From Tessaracoccus flavus (GTDB taxonomy: Bacteria; Actinomycetota; Actinomycetes; Propionibacteriales; Propionibacteriaceae), in the NCBI RefSeq assembly GCF_001997295.1, contig NZ_CP019605.1, positions 496,001 through 560,000 on the forward strand: DNA of 64,000 nt, given 5' to 3'. The notes beneath the pieces are model-generated. The model ran no database searches. It worked only from the letters and a program-made list of their open reading frames with translations, and was not told where the DNA came from. How positions within the stretch are numbered: the first letter of the stretch is position 1; each line of letters starts with the position of its first letter. Positions 50,135 to 60,380 of the stretch are shown one piece after another. Both the position numbers and the translations under genes were made by a program.

Positions 50135-51401
50135 TTCACGTCTCTTGGCTTCGTTCTCCGTCCGCAACTACCGCTACTTCTTCCTCGGCGCCCTCGTCAG
50201 CAACGTCGGCACCTGGGTGCAGCGCATCGGCCAGGACTGGCTGGTGCTCACCGAACTCACCGACGGCTCCAGCGCCGCCCTGGGCATCGTCACGGCGCTG
50301 CAGTTCCTCGCGATCCCGCTTCTGGCCCCGTACGCGGGGGCCGTGGCGGACCGCGTGTCGAAGCGCAAGCTGCTGATGGTCACCCAGATCCTCCTCGCGG
50401 CGACCGCGTTCGGCCTGTGGGCGCTGGTGGCACTCGACGTCGTGCAGCTGTGGCACGTCTTCGTCTTCGCGTTCCTCCAGGGCGTGATCAGCGCCTTCGA
50501 CAACCCGGCGCGTCAATCGTTCGTGTCCGAGATGGTGCCGCCCGGCCTGCTGTCGAACGCAGTCGGGCTGAACTCGACCTCCTTCAACGGCGCGCGCCTG
50601 GTCGGCCCCGGCGTCGCAGGACTGACCATCGCCGCCTTCGGAGTGGGTCCGGCGCTGCTGTTCAACGCGCTGAGTTTCCTGCCCATGATCGTCGCCATCG
50701 CGTCGATGAACGCCGCAGAACTGCAGCCGGCCCCTCCCGTCAAGGCGCGCGGCGCGACCCTGGATGGGCTGAAGTACCTGACGGGGCGGGCGGATCTGAT
50801 GATCGTCATGGTCATCGTCTTCATGCTGGGTACCTTCGGGATGAACTTCCAGATCTACAACGCCACGATGGCCACCCAGGTGTTCCAGAAGGGTGCCACC
50901 GAGTACGGCATGCTGGGCACCGTCATGGCCGTCGGCACGCTGGCCGGGGCGCTCCTTGCGGCCCGGCGAGCCAAGCCGAGCTTCCGTACTCTGCTGCTCT
51001 CGCTGGCGGGCTTCGCGGTCAGCTCCGCGCTGCTGACGGTCGTGCCCAACTACACCGGCTACTCGCTTCTGCTGATCCCCGCCGGGTTCTTCGCCCTGAC
51101 TGTGATGACTACCGCCAACGCCTCCGTGCAGCTGGCGACGGCTCCGGAGTACCGCGGGCGCGTCATGGCCATCTACGTGGCCATCTTTGTGGGAGGCACG
51201 CCGCTGGGCGCGCCCATCATCGGGTGGATCGGCGAGGTCTGGGGTCCGCGCGCGTCCATCGCCGTCGGCGCGGTCGCGACGGGTCTGACCGTCGTCGGCG
51301 TGCTCGCGTACCTGGTCCTCCACGACGGCTTGAGGCTGGCCGTCGAGCGAGGCTGGCCGCTGCGACTCCGCGTCTGGACCGCGGCCCGCGAAGCCGCCTG
51401 A
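50124..51401 (+). CDS. MFS transporter (EntS/MFS_3 type)
   Basis: A 425-residue permease with about twelve membrane helices. The N-terminus FSVRNYRYFFLGALVSNVGTW and the loop GAVADRVSKRKLL match MFS_3/EntS-like exporters, and NPARQSFVSEMVPPGLLSNA is typical of that group. Substrate unknown, probably a drug or siderophore given the MarR partner. Its GTG lies within the marR end. The last codons (REAA) and stop are duplicated as DNA at 52064-52080. Confidence 0.88.
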   Translation: MPSSSRLLASFSVRNYRYFFLGALVSNVGTWVQRIGQDWLVLTELTDGSSAALGIVTALQFLAIPLLAPYAGAVADRVSKRKLLMVTQILLAATAFGLWALVALDVVQLWHVFVFAFLQGVISAFDNPARQSFVSEMVPPGLLSNAVGLNSTSFNGARLVGPGVAGLTIAAFGVGPALLFNALSFLPMIVAIASMNAAELQPAPPVKARGATLDGLKYLTGRADLMIVMVIVFMLGTFGMNFQIYNATMATQVFQKGATEYGMLGTVMAVGTLAGALLAARRAKPSFRTLLLSLAGFAVSSALLTVVPNYTGYSLLLIPAGFFALTVMTTANASVQLATAPEYRGRVMAIYVAIFVGGTPLGAPIIGWIGEVWGPRASIAVGAVATGLTVVGVLAYLVLHDGLRLAVERGWPLRLRVWTAAREAA

Positions 51402-51406
51402 CACCG

Positions 51407-51700
51407 TTCGTCTCCCCGAGTAGGGAGCGAGGTAAGAGCGGTGGTTTGTTCGTCTCCCCGAGTAGGGAGCGAGGTAAGAGCGGTGGTTTGTTCGTCTCCC
51501 CGAGTAGGGAGCGAGGTAAGAGCGGTGGTTTGTTCGTCTCCCCGAGTAGGGAGCGAGGTAAGAGCGGTGGTTTGTTCGTCTCCCCGAGTAGGGAGCGAGG
51601 TAAGAGCGGTGATTTGTTCGTCTCCCCGAGTAGGGAGCGAGGTAAGAGCGGTGATTTGTTCGTCTCCCCGAGTAGGGAGCGAGGGACGAGCGACCGTATC
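51407..51700. repeat. 42-bp tandem repeat, seven copies
   Basis: Units start at 51407, 51449, 51491, 51533, 51575, 51617 and 51659, each beginning TTCGTCTCCCCGAGTAGGGA and ending GGTGGTTTG or GGTGATTTG; the seventh changes after GAGCGAGG. The array starts 6 bp after the MFS stop. Each unit has the small dyad CTCCC-CGAGTA-GGGAG. As the period is a multiple of three, it stays open in several frames, but these are not genes. Bases 51701-51816 show no gene. Confidence 0.92.
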
Positions 51701-51816
51701 GAGGGGCGTCCCCCGTCGTCTCGCCCCACTTGCTTGGCGGGGACGTCTGCCCGTGCCGGCACCGTGGGTGAAGGACGGCTATTTCCCGGGTGAGGGGGAC
51801 GTCGCGGTGAGCCCTG

Positions 51817-52063
51817 AACGCCAACGCAGTCACCGCACCGCCAACGGGGTGGTGGCCGAAACGCCAACGCAGAGACCACAACGCCAACGATGATCGGAAC
51901 TCGCCGACGATATTCATCGACGCCCCGGATATTTCGGGGGCGTCGATGGACTCCGGGGGCGTGTGGTTGTGGTCGTTGGCGTTTCCGCGAAACCGTTGGC
52001 GTTCCCGCAAAACCGTTGGCGTTCCGGGGAGACCGTTGGCGTTGCGGTGACCCCGTTGGCGTT
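51817..52063. repeat. Symmetric hairpin-and-iteron repeat, locus B
   Basis: A central hairpin (arms CATCGACGCCCC at 51915-51926 and GGGGCGTCGATG at 51937-51948) is flanked at 5 bp by 10-bp units. Left units, related to AACGCCAACG, start at 51817, 51837, 51860, 51880 and 51900. Right units CGTTGGCGTT start at 51974, 51994, 52014, 52034 and 52054, after a degenerate one at 51954. The spacing is 20 bp, except one 23-bp step. The two sides are mirror images. Same design as 37130-37253. Confidence 0.85.
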
Positions 52064-52225
52064 CCCGCGAAGCCGCCTGACACCGTTCGTCTCCCCGTGT
52101 AGGGAGCGAGGTAAGAGCGGCGGTTTGTTCGTCTCCCCGAGTAGGGAGCGAGGGGCGAGCGACCGTATCGAGGGGCGTCCCTCACCGTCTCGCCCCACTT
52201 TCCCGCCGTTCCGGCACCGTGGGTA
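52064..52225. repeat. Duplicated block from the end of the MFS gene and 42-bp array
   Basis: The sequence CCCGCGAAGCCGCCTGACAC from the MFS gene end (51385 onward) recurs at 52064, followed by two 42-bp-type units (52086-52170) and then GAGCGACCGTATCGAGGGGC and CTCGCCCCACTT, which also follow the main array at about 51689-51733. So the block exists twice, with seven and two array units. From 52226 to 52394 I see no gene. Confidence 0.8.
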
Positions 52226-52394
52226 AGGGAGCGGAGGCATGTGCCGAGAGGTGCCATTCAGCGACATGTACGACCACTGTGGTCGCGCGTGTCACCAAAC
52301 TGACCCTTTCAGAGTGGGTCAATAGAAGCCAGGTGACGTGGACGGTGGTGGGGTGTCCGCTCGCTCCTCGCGGCCGCGCGAGGGACGGAACGCA

Positions 52395-52428
52395 CGAGCG
52401 GCGCCCCCCGGGAGGGTGGCGCCGCTCG
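52395..52428 (-). terminator. Hairpin terminator after icd
   Basis: CGAGCGGCGCC (52395-52405) and GGCGCCGCTCG (52418-52428) form an 11-bp GC-rich stem with a 12-nt loop, starting 13 nt after the icd stop on the minus strand. No U-run. It would also stop transcription coming from the MFS side. Confidence 0.7.
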
Positions 52429-52440
52429 GCGATGGGTCGA

Positions 52441-54690
<2,250 letters not shown>

Positions 54691-54815
54691 TCAGCTTAGC
54701 CCTGATCCGTCGAGTGCCGCTCGGCAACCGTGCGCTGTCCGCCGGCCCGACGCGGCTGGTCGGGCCCGCCCATCCCGGCGACCGTCAACCTGTAGTTCCA
54801 CCAATCCACGCGCCT

Positions 54816-54844
54816 TTGGCTTAGTCGAACTGATTAGGTAGCCT
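54816..54844 (+). promoter_or_regulatory. Candidate promoter of the DUF3073 gene
   Basis: TTGGCT (54816-54821), 17 bp, TAGCCT (54839-54844), 68 bp before the ATG. The 258-bp gap also must hold the icd promoter on the other strand, which I could not define. Confidence 0.4.
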
Positions 54845-54912
54845 GTACCCCACGAGTATCTGACAGATCCGCGGCCAGTCCGCGTGGGACAAAGCAAGGG
54901 GGTCGACCCGAT

Positions 54913-55140
54913 ATGGGGCGCGGCCGAGCAAAGGCGAAGCAGACGAGGGTGGCGCGTGATCTGAAGTATCGCGCGATCGACACCGATTTCGCGTCACTGG
55001 AGCGTGAGCTCCGCGGCGACGCATTCGTCGACGACACCGTGAGTGGTGCTGACGACGCTGTTCATGAGATCCCCGATGCCTACGCAGATCTGGCGGGCGA
55101 CGATTACGACGACGACTACGACGAACGACGCTCGTCCTGA
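54913..55140 (+). CDS. DUF3073 family protein
   Basis: A 75-residue protein with the hallmark start MGRGRAKAKQTRVARDLKY of DUF3073, a small actinobacterial family of unknown function. The first 20 residues are strongly basic and the end is acidic (DDYDDDYDERR). It may bind nucleic acid or ribosomes, but this is not established. Confidence 0.9.
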   Translation: MGRGRAKAKQTRVARDLKYRAIDTDFASLERELRGDAFVDDTVSGADDAVHEIPDAYADLAGDDYDDDYDERRSS

Positions 55141-56104
55141 TCCGACGCTGGGCTGGGCCGCTGACGTAGAACTCAGCGGCTACCAGGCGCGCGAGTTTGC
55201 GCTGCCCGATGAGCCGACCTACGCGCAGGAGCCCGAGGGGAGCCTCGTCGCCACCCTGGTCCGGCGGAACCCGCCGACAAGGCGCCAGGCCGTCCTCTAT
55301 GTGCACGGCTGGAGCGACTATTTCTTCCAGACCCACCTGGCGGACGCGATGGATGATCTCGGCTTCGATTTCTACGCCCTCGAGCTCCGCCGATACGGAC
55401 GGTCGCTGCGCCCGCAGCAGTTGGCCGGCTACATCGCCGATCTGACTGACTACTACACAGAACTCGACCTCGCCGTCCAGGAATTGCGGGACGCCGGACA
55501 CGAGAAGATCGTGCTGATGGGGCACTCGACGGGCGGCCTCGTGACGTCGCTGTACGCGAGCGAGCGTCCGGGCACCTTCGCGGCGTTGGTGCTCAACGCC
55601 CCGTGGCTGGAGTTGCAGGGCAACGCCGTCGTGAGGCCCGCCACGCAGCCGGTGGTGGCCGCGGCCCGTGCAGTGGCGCCGACGACGGCGCTCAAGCTGC
55701 CGGACAGCGGGTTCTACCGCCGCTCCATCTCCAAGGCCGATGGGGGAGAGTGGGAGTACAACCTCAACCTCAAGGGAGATCCGGCCTTCGCCGTTCGCGT
55801 GGGCTGGTTGGCCGCGATCCTCGAAGGCCACGCCAAGGTCGCAGCGGGGCTGGACATCGACTGTCCGGTCCTCGTCGTGATTGCCGACCGCAGCGATTTC
55901 CGCCGCACCTGGGACGACGCGTTGAAGTTGGCCGACATCGTCCTCGACGTGGAACGCATCGCAGTGCGCGCGCCCAAGCTGGGCCGGCATGTGACGATCG
56001 CCAAGTTCGTCGATGGCATGCACGATCTCGTCTTGTCCGGCCCCCAGGTGCGCGCGAAGGTGCTCGATGAGTACGCACGCTTCCTGCGCTGCTACGCCTC
56101 CTGA
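55076..56104 (+). CDS. Alpha/beta hydrolase (serine aminopeptidase S33 type)
   Basis: A soluble hydrolase of about 340 residues. Visible are the oxyanion segment VLYVHGWSDYF, the nucleophile elbow MGHSTGGLV with the catalytic Ser, and the His in VDGMHDLVLSG; the Asp is probably in VVIADRSDF. Resembles monoacylglycerol lipase-like enzymes; substrate unknown. The start is uncertain: no ATG or GTG occurs after the DUF3073 stop, so the ATG at 55076, inside that gene, is taken. The first 24 residues include the Thr run from the acidic tail read in another frame. Confidence 0.78.
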   Translation: MPTQIWRATITTTTTTNDARPDPTLGWAADVELSGYQAREFALPDEPTYAQEPEGSLVATLVRRNPPTRRQAVLYVHGWSDYFFQTHLADAMDDLGFDFYALELRRYGRSLRPQQLAGYIADLTDYYTELDLAVQELRDAGHEKIVLMGHSTGGLVTSLYASERPGTFAALVLNAPWLELQGNAVVRPATQPVVAAARAVAPTTALKLPDSGFYRRSISKADGGEWEYNLNLKGDPAFAVRVGWLAAILEGHAKVAAGLDIDCPVLVVIADRSDFRRTWDDALKLADIVLDVERIAVRAPKLGRHVTIAKFVDGMHDLVLSGPQVRAKVLDEYARFLRCYAS

Positions 56105-56187
56105 CCAGGAGCCTCCCGGCACCCGCCGTTTGATTCACAAAAACTGCGATTAACTGCCCCCACCTCGCCCCTGTGAGCCCTCATGGC

Positions 56188-56202
56188 ACTACGCTTCGTA
56201 GT
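56188..56202 (+). promoter_or_regulatory. Small hairpin before nrfH ribosome-binding site
   Basis: ACTACG (56188-56193) and CGTAGT (56197-56202) form a 6-bp hairpin immediately before AGGAGAAG and the nrfH ATG at 56216. It could be an operator or a translational element. TTTGATT further upstream (about 56129) may be part of the promoter; no full FNR site was seen. Confidence 0.35.
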
Positions 56203-56215
56203 AGGAGAAGTTGCT

Positions 56216-56701
56216 ATGACCCTTATTCAGCGCATCGGAGCGTGGTTCACGCGGCCTCGGATCTTGATGGCCGCAGCGATCTTCGTTGTGGGTTCACTGA
56301 TCGGGGTCGGTCTCTTCACCTTCGTGTACGCAAAGGGCATCTCGTACCTAGGCTCCGATCCTGCTGCCTGCGTCAACTGCCACGTGATGGAACGTCAGTA
56401 CAGCGCCTGGATCTCCGGCAGCCACAGCAACGTGGCTGGGTGCAACGACTGCCACGCGCCGCACGACAACATCATCCACAAGTACTACGTCAAGGCAGAC
56501 AACGGGTTCTGGCACGGGCTGAAGTTCACCACCGGCTGGTACCCCGAGAACATCGAGATCCGTGAGTCCAACCGCAAAGTGACCAACGAGGCGTGCCTCT
56601 ACTGTCATGCGGACTTCACGAGCACTATGCGGATGACCTCTGGCAGCGAGCAGATCAACTGCACCAGCTGCCACGTCAACGTCGGTCACAAGAGCAGGTG
56701 A
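56216..56701 (+). CDS. nrfH: NrfH, tetrahaem quinol dehydrogenase of nitrite reductase
   Basis: NrfH takes electrons from menaquinol in the membrane and passes them to NrfA. The 161-residue protein has a cytoplasmic start, one membrane helix (about residues 14-38) and four haem motifs: CVNCH (52), CNDCH (76), CLYCH (127) and CTSCH (149), as expected for the NapC/NirT family. The ATG at 56216 has a good AGGAG site; an in-frame ATG at 56183 lacks one. It is separated from nrfA by 5 bp. Confidence 0.95.
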   Translation: MTLIQRIGAWFTRPRILMAAAIFVVGSLIGVGLFTFVYAKGISYLGSDPAACVNCHVMERQYSAWISGSHSNVAGCNDCHAPHDNIIHKYYVKADNGFWHGLKFTTGWYPENIEIRESNRKVTNEACLYCHADFTSTMRMTSGSEQINCTSCHVNVGHKSR

Positions 56702-56706
56702 GGAAC

Positions 56707-58191
56707 ATGTCAGACGACACCGGCAGCTCCCAGGTTGAGCCAACACCGAGGAGGACCAGTAACCGGAGGATCGGCTTCATCATCGCCGCGATCGCACTGA
56801 CCGCGATCGTGACGGCAGGCATCACGGCGATCCTGGCCAACGTCATCGAGAGGATGGGGGAGGCGAGGGACTCCTACACCAAAGTGGTCGACCTCGACGA
56901 CACCGTCGTGGACCCGGCCGTCTGGGGGCAGAACTTCCCGTCTCAGTACGATTCGTACCTCAAGACGTCCGAGATGAACGGCACCACCCACGCCGGCTCG
57001 CAGCCCTCCGAGCGGGAGGCCACAGAACTCGATCCGCGCACCATCACAGCCACGAGCCGGCTGGAGGAGGACCCGCGCCTCGTCGACATGTGGGCCGGCT
57101 ACCCCTTCGCGGAGGACTACCGCCACGCCCGCGGCCACGCCTACATGCTGGAGGACCAGCGCTACACCATCCGGGTGGCCGACTTCGAGCAGCCCGGCAC
57201 CTGCCTCAACTGCCACGCGTCCACCGTCAAGCTGATGAACGACCTCGGCGACGGAGACCGCGAGGCCGGCTTCCAGGCGATGAACCAGATGCCGTACAAC
57301 GAGGTGACGCAGCTGGTCGACCACCCAGTGGCGTGCATCGACTGCCACGACCCCGAGACCATGGACCTGCGGGTGACCCGGCCGGCGTTCGAAAAGGGCA
57401 TCGCGGCGCTCAAGAAGTCTGAGGGAATCGACGACTACGACGTCAACCGCGACGCCACCCGCCAGGAGATGCGGACCTTCGTCTGCGGCCAGTGCCACGT
57501 GGAGTACTACTTCGAGAAGGACACCAAGGAGCTCACGTTCCCGTGGAGCAAGGGCCTCGACATCGACGAGATCTGGGAGTACTACGGCGAGGACGGCCAC
57601 AAGGACTTCACCCACGCGACGACGGGTGCGGAGGTCGTCAAGGCGCAGCATCCCGAGTTCGACATCTTCTGGTCCAACTCCGTCCACGCGGCCAACGGCG
57701 TGAGCTGCGCCGACTGCCACATGCCCTACAAGAGCGAAGGGGCCCGGAAGGTCACCGACCACCACATCCAGTCCCCGCTGCTGGCCGTCAACAGCTCGTG
57801 CATGACCTGCCACCACACCTCGGCCGAGGAGATGGAGGATCGCGTGGTGTCGATTCAGGATCAGTTCATCGGCACCCGGGACGTCGCCTTCGATTCGCTC
57901 GTGGCGCTCATCCGCGCGCTGGAGACCGCGCAGACGGATGGGACGCCGGCCGAGCAGATCGACGCCGCCCGCGAGTTCCAGAACAAGGCCAGCTTCTACC
58001 TCGACTACGTGTACTCGGAGAACTCCTACGGGTTCCACGCACCGGCCTACATCCAGCGCATCCTGGCCGATTCGCTCGATGCCTCCCGCAAGGGTCAGCT
58101 GGTGCTGCAGGGTGTTGACCCGGAGTCCCTGGAGCCGTCCGAACTCTCGCTCGAGAACGAGCAGAAGACCGCGGAACGTGGAAACCGATGA
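56707..58191 (+). CDS. nrfA: NrfA, ammonia-forming cytochrome c nitrite reductase (CxxCH type)
   Basis: Reduces nitrite to ammonium with six electrons outside the membrane. The 494-residue protein has an N-terminal membrane anchor (about 22-46) instead of a cleaved signal, and five haem motifs: CLNCH (166), CIDCH (210), CGQCH (260), CADCH (334) and CMTCH (365). The first, active-site motif ends in His, whereas classical NrfA has Lys there. The surrounding residues fit NrfA: GHAYMLEDQRYT before haem 1, Tyr after CGQCHVEYYF, His in SVHAANGVSCADCH. Confidence 0.95.
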   Translation: MSDDTGSSQVEPTPRRTSNRRIGFIIAAIALTAIVTAGITAILANVIERMGEARDSYTKVVDLDDTVVDPAVWGQNFPSQYDSYLKTSEMNGTTHAGSQPSEREATELDPRTITATSRLEEDPRLVDMWAGYPFAEDYRHARGHAYMLEDQRYTIRVADFEQPGTCLNCHASTVKLMNDLGDGDREAGFQAMNQMPYNEVTQLVDHPVACIDCHDPETMDLRVTRPAFEKGIAALKKSEGIDDYDVNRDATRQEMRTFVCGQCHVEYYFEKDTKELTFPWSKGLDIDEIWEYYGEDGHKDFTHATTGAEVVKAQHPEFDIFWSNSVHAANGVSCADCHMPYKSEGARKVTDHHIQSPLLAVNSSCMTCHHTSAEEMEDRVVSIQDQFIGTRDVAFDSLVALIRALETAQTDGTPAEQIDAAREFQNKASFYLDYVYSENSYGFHAPAYIQRILADSLDASRKGQLVLQGVDPESLEPSELSLENEQKTAERGNR

Positions 58192-58195
58192 CGGC

Positions 58196-58981
58196 ATGAG
58201 GTTCGGGGCCTCCGACCAGGTCGGAGGCCCCGTCCCTTCCGCTGCCCCGAACGACAACGACGCGGAGATCCTCCACTTCCTGGAGAGCGCACCTCCGTCC
58301 GTGCGCGACTGGGCGGCGGCACGCGCCGCTGAGATCCGTGCGGCGGCCGGCCCCGCACCTGCGCCTGCTCGGCCCGCCGCAGATGACCCGGCGGACCTGG
58401 CCCTGGCCGAACTGGGGGAGCACGACGACGAGCCCCGCCGTCGGCCCCTCGTGCATACTCCCCGCGACAAGGAGCCCACCTACGTCGCGCCCCAGCGCCG
58501 CTCGAGCCCGCTCGTTCCGTTGGTGGGTCTGCTGGTCGTCGTCGCGCTCGTCTATGGGATCTTCCAGCTGGGCCGGCCGCAGGAAACCGCAGATCCGGGC
58601 ATGAACACCGCCGCCCCCGCGAACGCAGCCGATACCACGAGCCGCATGGCCGAGTTGGAGGAGATGCTGGCGGAGGCACCCGATGATGTGGCGGTCAACC
58701 TCGAACTCGGCGTGCTGAAGTTCAACGCCGGAGACATCCCCCGCGCCGAGGAGCTGTGGACGAAGGTCACCGACGTGGACCCGCGCAACCCGCAGGCCTG
58801 GTTCAACCTCGGCTTCGTCCACCTGGCTCAGGACCCGCCCGACGTCGAGGGCGCGCGGGCCGACTGGGAGCAGGTGCTTGAGGTGGCCCCGGAGTCAGAC
58901 CTGGCGGCGACTGTCGAATCCCACCTGGCCGCCCTCGAGGCACCCTCCGCGGCGCCGTCGCCGTCGCAGACTCAGGAGTGA
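58196..58981 (+). CDS. Membrane-anchored TPR protein of cytochrome c assembly
   Basis: A 261-residue protein with a cytoplasmic Pro/Ala-rich N-terminus, one membrane helix (LVPLVGLLVVVALVYGIFQ, about residues 107-125) and an extracytoplasmic TPR region (NLELGVLKFNAGDIPRAEEL, then AWFNLGFVHLAQ). The layout recalls CcmH/CycI- or NrfG-type proteins that hold apocytochrome for haem ligation. It lies between nrfA and resB. An in-frame GTG at 58178, overlapping nrfA, is an alternative start. Confidence 0.75.
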   Translation: MRFGASDQVGGPVPSAAPNDNDAEILHFLESAPPSVRDWAAARAAEIRAAAGPAPAPARPAADDPADLALAELGEHDDEPRRRPLVHTPRDKEPTYVAPQRRSSPLVPLVGLLVVVALVYGIFQLGRPQETADPGMNTAAPANAADTTSRMAELEEMLAEAPDDVAVNLELGVLKFNAGDIPRAEELWTKVTDVDPRNPQAWFNLGFVHLAQDPPDVEGARADWEQVLEVAPESDLAATVESHLAALEAPSAAPSPSQTQE

Positions 58982-58985
58982 CCCG

Positions 58986-60380
58986 GTGAGAGAACTGTTC
59001 GACGCGATCTACCGTTTCCTTCGCTCCAAGCTGTTGGCCGTCGTGGTCATCCTGGCGCTTGCCGTGTTCGCGCTGCTCGGCACGATGATCCAGCAGGCTC
59101 CGACGTTCACGGACTCCGCGGCCCGTGCCGACTGGGTGGAATCCGTGCGTCCCCGCTACGGCGGGTGGACGTCGGTGTTCGACTACCTGGGCTTCTTCAA
59201 CCTCTGGTCGTCCCCGTTGTTCCTCGGCACGGCGGTGCTGTTGGCGCTCAGCATCATCGCGTGCACCGTCCACCGCCTGCCGCAGCTCTGGGCCCGCGCC
59301 ACCCGTCCGCGCACCCACGTCACCGAGAAGTTCTTCGAGCGCGCCCAGTACCGGGCCGAGTTGGCCCTTCCGCTGCCTCCCGACGAGGCGGCGGATCACG
59401 TTCTGCGCGCACTGGCCAAGCAGCGGTACAGGTGGCTGCCCGACGAGAAGCTGGTCGGCGGTCAGGCCGTCGGCTTCTACGCCGACCGTTTCCGCTGGGG
59501 GCCGTTCGGCACCGCCATCGCGCACGCGGCCATGGTCGTGATCCTGGCCGCCTTTGCCGTCTCGGCCTTCACGGGCTTCGAGGAGAACCTCGACATCGCG
59601 GTCGGTGAGACCGTCGAGGTGGGTCACGGCACGGGGCTGACAGTGCGGGCCGACTCGTTCAAGGACTCGTACGACGACATGGGACGGCCGACCGACTACG
59701 TCAGCCACCTGGTGGTGCTGCAGGACGGGGCACAGGTGGCAGCCCAGGACGTGCGGGTCAACACGCCGCTGAGAGTCGGCGACACCGCCCTGCACCAGGC
59801 CTCCTTCGGGATCGCTGCGGCCGTCTCCATCGCCGACGCGGCGGGCTCCACGCTGTTCGCAGGTTCGGTCCCGCTCAAGTGGTCGAGCACCGACGGGCGC
59901 TACGCCATCGGTAAGGTCACGCCGGAGGGCACCGGGATCGAGGTGCTGGTGGTGACCCCGGCGTCAGGCGCGATGGATGCGAACATCGAGGCAGGCAGCG
60001 CCGTCTTCGAGCTCTACAGCGTCGCGAGCGGCGAGAAGCTCGACGTCGTTCCCGCCGCGCAGGGCGAGACCGTCACCAGCGGGGCCCTGAGCTTGACCTT
60101 CGAGCGGGAGCAGCGCTACACCGGCATCATCGCCCGCCAGGATCCGGGCGCCGTCTGGATGTGGGTCGGATCGGCTCTCCTGATCATCGGCATGTCCATG
60201 ACCTTCATGTTGCGCCACCGCCGCCTCTGGGTGCGCGCCGTGGCCGACGAGGGCGGATCGATCGTCCGGATCGCTTCCGCCGAGAAACTTGACTCGACCT
60301 TCGAGCGACATTTCCGCGCACTCGTGGAACAGATTGATGCGACCGCCCCGGACGCCAGGAAGGAGCTCCTCGATGCTTGA
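58986..60380 (+). CDS. resB: ResB/Ccs1-like cytochrome c biogenesis protein
   Basis: A 464-residue membrane protein of system II cytochrome c assembly, which with CcsA exports haem and joins it to CxxCH motifs. It has membrane helices near residues 15-38, 75-98 and 175-200, a large outer domain, and a last helix (WMWVGSALLIIGMSMTFML). The first helix is preceded by FDAIYRFLRSKLLA, typical for ResB. Start GTG 58986 lies 4 bp after the previous stop; the end overlaps ccsA by 8 bp. Confidence 0.92.
   Translation: MRELFDAIYRFLRSKLLAVVVILALAVFALLGTMIQQAPTFTDSAARADWVESVRPRYGGWTSVFDYLGFFNLWSSPLFLGTAVLLALSIIACTVHRLPQLWARATRPRTHVTEKFFERAQYRAELALPLPPDEAADHVLRALAKQRYRWLPDEKLVGGQAVGFYADRFRWGPFGTAIAHAAMVVILAAFAVSAFTGFEENLDIAVGETVEVGHGTGLTVRADSFKDSYDDMGRPTDYVSHLVVLQDGAQVAAQDVRVNTPLRVGDTALHQASFGIAAAVSIADAAGSTLFAGSVPLKWSSTDGRYAIGKVTPEGTGIEVLVVTPASGAMDANIEAGSAVFELYSVASGEKLDVVPAAQGETVTSGALSLTFEREQRYTGIIARQDPGAVWMWVGSALLIIGMSMTFMLRHRRLWVRAVADEGGSIVRIASAEKLDSTFERHFRALVEQIDATAPDARKELLDA

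Noticed and set aside
51407..51700. Regular repeats that might be a CRISPR array
   Set aside because: Units are directly adjacent 42-bp tandem copies without variable spacers, and no cas genes are nearby.
51417..51893. Open frames with 14-residue repeats across the tandem array
   Set aside because: The frames exist only because 42 is a multiple of three; no ribosome-binding site, no start context, and the DNA is also open in the opposite direction.
56129..56175. FNR site upstream of nrfH
   Set aside because: TTTGATT is present, but the second half-site ATCAA at the right spacing is not.
56710..58479. 589-codon frame antisense to nrfA
   Set aside because: Same cause; the sense strand has five haem motifs and is clearly the gene.
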